From JAFDZO01 sp041859205 (GTDB taxonomy: Bacteria; Bacteroidota; Ignavibacteria; Tepidaquicellales; Tepidaquicellaceae), in assembly GCA_041859205.1 (NCBI GenBank), contig JBHEKU010000231.1:1-8685 (forward strand): a DNA stretch of 8,685 nt, in the 5' to 3' direction. The notes beneath the pieces are model-generated. The model ran no database searches, was not told where the DNA came from, and saw only the letters and a program-made list of their open reading frames with translations. Made by a program: the position numbers and the translations under genes. Below are positions 6,581 to 8,685 of this stretch, in pieces (within the stretch, counting starts at the first letter, position 1; each line of letters begins with the position of its first letter).

Positions 6581-6755
6581 TTTGTAGACATCTATTACGT
6601 ATTGAGCATATTTTCAGCTTGTTCTGCAAAATAGCCTACTTTAATTAGACGTATTATTTGAATTAAAGTTTAATACTAATTTGGAAGTATTGAGATTATT
6701 ATAACCCTCCTTTCCTGATATTTTCAGTTACTATTCCAAAGGAGGGTTTTTAATT
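6581..6755 (+). ncRNA. Candidate small RNA in the 6517-6765 intergenic region
   Basis: The region between two - strand genes holds a possible + strand promoter (6543-6574) and a hairpin with a + strand T-run ending near 6751. Together they would define an untranslated transcript of about 170 bases. No convincing reading frame is present. The hairpin arm CCCTCCTTTCC resembles the 3' end of 16S rRNA (CACCUCCUUUCU), and its partner AAAGGAGGG is Shine-Dalgarno-like; this may be chance. Without expression data the call is tentative. Confidence 0.3.
6703..6751 (+). terminator. Hairpin with + strand T-run (terminator-like)
   Basis: AACCCTCCTTT (6703-6713) pairs perfectly with AAAGGAGGGTT (6738-6748). 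Inside the 24-base loop CTGA (6715-6718) can pair with TCAG (6724-6727). On the + strand the stem runs into TTTTT, then AA and seven more T (6754-6760). On the - strand the tail is TTATAATAAT, much poorer. The hairpin also lies just after the - strand peptidase gene, so it could still stop that transcript, but the T-run favours the + strand. Confidence 0.6.
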
Positions 6756-6765
6756 TTTTTGGAGG

Positions 6766-7716
6766 CTATTTCTTTATAAATTTAGAAGCATATTTGCTTT
6801 TTTCAAGAAAAAGAGGGTAGTCAGTGACGGAAAGTATCTCTTTTAATGCTGATTTTTTGTTCTCCGAATTATCATAATACGATTTTACAATCATTGCGCC
6901 GAACACATATCCGGCATCTTCCGGAATTGCACTGTCATTTGGCTTTACCCACATCCATTCTCCGGTTTCTTTGTTTGACATTTCCAATTGAAATTTACTC
7001 CACAAGTCAGCTTCATTTTCCTCAACATATTTTCGGGCGTTTTCCTGTGTGTATGCTCCGGTAATTAACTCAGCAAAAAATTCTGCAACGCCTTCCCTGA
7101 TAGTGAGTGCAAGTAAAGATTTCTCTTTACCGTAAATTGCAACATAATTCTCAGGTCCCGTTAGCATTGCCTGTTGATAATGAGTCATTTCGTGAGTTAC
7201 CAATGCAGTGTGCTTTAGCACATTGTTGGGTTTCCATTTTTCAACAGAAATTTGTAATCCTTCTTCGGATACAGTACCGATCCCGGATAAATCCGCTACC
7301 AGAAAATAAACCGGAGGAAATAATGCGCCGGAAATATATTCTTTAAGTTTTCCGAATGCTGTCAGATAGCCGTCAAGCTCACCTTTGATTAGCTCGGGAA
7401 GTTGATTCACGGATCTGTACACCTCAGGATTTTTTCTTATTGCCACTATCAAAACTTCTGGCTTAAGTGCGTATCTTTTTGCATACGCTTTCAGACCGGG
7501 ACTTCCTTTATCAAAATAATGTTTCTGAAGAACATCGGCTGTGTCATGATTTTCCGCAAGTATTTCATATGCTTTTATAAAATTCGAAACGTCATTAAAA
7601 ATAAACGGAGTCTTATCCGGTTCAGGAGTTAAATGTTTTGGTATTTGTGCTTTTAATAATGAGGGGATTATTAAAAGTACAACTAAAAGCAGCAGAGATG
7701 AAAAAAAAGATTTCAT
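6766..7716 (-). CDS. Secreted HExxH zinc metallopeptidase (DUF2268-like)
   Basis: This 316-residue protein starts with a signal peptide (residues 1-23, FFSSLLLLVVLLIIPSLLKA, then Q). It carries the zinc-peptidase motif HEMTH at 175-179, where the two histidines bind zinc and Glu176 is the catalytic base. A likely third ligand is Glu208 in REGVAEFFAEL, the gluzincin arrangement of HExxH plus a downstream glutamate about 30 residues on. The late segment GYVFGAMIVKSYYD (269-282) resembles the helix that closes DUF2268-type predicted proteases, so that family is my best guess, from motif memory only. There is no T9SS sorting domain, so it is expected to stay in the periplasm or be an envelope protein. 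Its substrate is unknown. The gene stands alone, with a terminator-like hairpin on each side. The ATG at 7716 directly precedes the signal peptide. Confidence 0.8.
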   Translation of the reverse strand: MKSFFSSLLLLVVLLIIPSLLKAQIPKHLTPEPDKTPFIFNDVSNFIKAYEILAENHDTADVLQKHYFDKGSPGLKAYAKRYALKPEVLIVAIRKNPEVYRSVNQLPELIKGELDGYLTAFGKLKEYISGALFPPVYFLVADLSGIGTVSEEGLQISVEKWKPNNVLKHTALVTHEMTHYQQAMLTGPENYVAIYGKEKSLLALTIREGVAEFFAELITGAYTQENARKYVEENEADLWSKFQLEMSNKETGEWMWVKPNDSAIPEDAGYVFGAMIVKSYYDNSENKKSALKEILSVTDYPLFLEKSKYASKFIKK

Positions 7717-7817
7717 ATAAATAATTATTGAGAATTAGCGGGCAGATTATCCAAATGCGCCCTTGATGGTGGTTTAGACTTTCGCAGCCAAAAGAAGGTT
7801 TCAAGAATAGGGGAAGT

Positions 7818-7854
7818 AAAAAAAGCCCCCTTCTTTTTTAGTATGAAAGAGGCT
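7818..7854 (-). terminator. Terminator of the PQQ-repeat gene
   Basis: On the - strand AGCCTCTTTC (complement of 7845-7854) pairs with GAAGGGGGCT (complement of 7824-7833) with two G-U wobbles across an 11-base loop. Seven T follow (complement of 7818-7824). It lies about 27 bases after the stop at 7881 and separates this gene from the peptidase gene downstream, which must therefore have its own promoter, not identified here. Confidence 0.85.
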
Positions 7855-7880
7855 GCTGAATATTTATAAATAAATTTATT

Positions 7881-8685
7881 TTACCAGTCTATGCCGTATT
7901 CGATTACTGATTTGAACGGGGCTAAGTCAATCTGGCTAATCAACTTGGCAAGCGTAAGCTGAACTAGACCTGTTCCTTCAGGTCCGCCGTAATTTTTTAT
8001 CCAGCTAGCTGCCATGCCGAATTCATCCTTGGCAAGTACTGTAGTAACTTCGCCGGGGTCTGTGGCGTAATAACTTGTCCAGAAATTTCTGAGTCCCAAT
8101 TGCCGTCCTTCTTCAGTCGGGAAAGAAGGGGAGAAACTATTTACAAATCGTCCCGGAATAAATTTCATTCCAAAAACTTTTTCAGGTATTGAATAATCAA
8201 TTGCCGTAAGCCCGCCCGGTACTGTATCGTTGCGTACATACATCAACGGATTAGGTGCAAAAAAAACTACTTTGCCGTTCGCATTCAGGTATTTTCTTAT
8301 TAGCGCGTTTTCATTCTTTTCATTTGCAATAGTAGTGGGAACTTTGTTATCTGCAAATACAATTACGCTTGGTGTTTTAAAACTAATCTGCTCCTTGATA
8401 AAATCTTCAAGTTTTTTTGCATCCATAAGTTCATATCCTGAAGAAGTAAAGTAATCTCTTATGAACATACCTGTACTCAGTGGAAAATTACTAAACGCCA
8501 TATCGGTTTTATTTCCTTCCCAATAAACAATTTTTCTTGCAGTAGATTTTTTAGTTCCGTCAGATGGCTTGCCTTCAAGGGCATATAGATTTCCGTCATC
8601 ACTGCTGCAATATACTATTCCATCCGAAACAACAGGTGTTGACATCGCTCTGCTTCCCAGAGGAAAGCACCATATCTGCTCTCCG
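7881..8685 (-). CDS. PQQ-type propeller repeat joined to a class I amidotransferase-like domain (5' end outside window)
   Basis: The reading frame stays open to the window edge: before the ATG at 8645 it continues upstream as GEQIWCFPLGSRA, so that ATG is internal. The first visible segment (STPVVSDGIVYCSSDDGNLYALEG) is a classic PQQ-like propeller repeat, as in BamB and quinoprotein dehydrogenases, so a propeller probably fills the missing N-terminal part. After a short Lys/Thr linker, about 220 residues show an alternating strand-helix pattern (RKIVYWEGN, PSVIVFADN, IRKYLNANGKVVFFAPNP). This resembles ThuA-like or class I glutamine amidotransferase-like folds. No nucleophile-elbow cysteine is visible where such enzymes carry it, so a binding role is more likely than catalysis. 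There is no T9SS sorting domain; the protein ends SVIEYGIDW. The propeller repeat is sure, the second domain is inferred. Confidence 0.75.
   Translation of the reverse strand, partial: GEQIWCFPLGSRAMSTPVVSDGIVYCSSDDGNLYALEGKPSDGTKKSTARKIVYWEGNKTDMAFSNFPLSTGMFIRDYFTSSGYELMDAKKLEDFIKEQISFKTPSVIVFADNKVPTTIANEKNENALIRKYLNANGKVVFFAPNPLMYVRNDTVPGGLTAIDYSIPEKVFGMKFIPGRFVNSFSPSFPTEEGRQLGLRNFWTSYYATDPGEVTTVLAKDEFGMAASWIKNYGGPEGTGLVQLTLAKLISQIDLAPFKSVIEYGIDW

Noticed and set aside
6846..7632. Three + strand frames of 72-79 codons inside the peptidase gene
   Set aside because: They lie antisense within a well-supported gene and their products are low-complexity and Cys/His/Arg-rich, as expected from complementary frames.
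7622..7804. 60-codon - strand frame overlapping the start of the peptidase gene
   Set aside because: It overlaps the signal-peptide region in another frame, has no coding signature and spans the untranslated stretch; treated as a shadow.
8643..8645. ATG at 8645 as the start of the PQQ-repeat gene
   Set aside because: It falls inside a propeller repeat, and the frame continues open to the window edge with repeat-like residues (EQIWCFPLG) before it.

Overview
The window looks like part of a chromosome from the Bacteroidota/Ignavibacteria side of the tree (Ignavibacteria-like, inferred). The clues are four proteins ending in the same type IX secretion system (T9SS) C-terminal sorting domain (NYPNPFNP-type opening, GVYFYR core, K-R/K-M-x-L-x-K end), AT-rich non-coding DNA, start codons without clear Shine-Dalgarno sequences, and a TTTG / TAnnTTTG promoter of the Bacteroidota kind. 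No mobile element, tRNA, rRNA or CRISPR array was found, and no gene-free stretch exceeds 300 bases.

Layout. Bases 1-38 are the last codons of an upstream gene on the + strand, followed by a strong terminator. A complete 667-residue secreted Asp-box (BNR-type) beta-propeller protein with a T9SS sorting domain follows (151-2154). Its end and terminator repeat the first 108 bases of the window exactly, so the upstream gene is probably a tandem paralogue. Next is a peroxide-defence module: oxyR on the - strand (2234-3169), divergent from the catalase gene katA (3303-4808), with a candidate OxyR operator pair and a good Bacteroidota promoter between them. A 56-residue protein gene follows katA (4841-5011) before the terminator. 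The - strand then carries a 303-residue T9SS cargo protein (5165-6076) and, just upstream of it, a 129-residue protein that is little more than a signal peptide plus a sorting domain (6127-6516). A 249-base intergenic region (6517-6765) holds a possible promoter and a hairpin terminator on the + strand, which could frame a small RNA. Further on are a secreted HExxH metallopeptidase (6766-7716, -) and the 3' part of a gene (7881-8685, -) whose product joins a PQQ-type propeller repeat to a domain that resembles a class I amidotransferase fold.

How it fits together. The best-supported functional unit is oxyR-katA: OxyR keeps both redox cysteines at the same residue numbers as E. coli OxyR, and catalase is its classic target. 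The rest is mainly exported protein: T9SS cargo with propeller or beta-rich modules and a secreted peptidase. No T9SS machinery gene is present, so secretion must depend on genes elsewhere. The most unusual observations are the near-cargo-less sorting-domain protein, the exact 108-base tail-and-terminator repeat, the small gene behind katA, the operator layout in front of katA, and the possible + strand RNA at 6581-6755.
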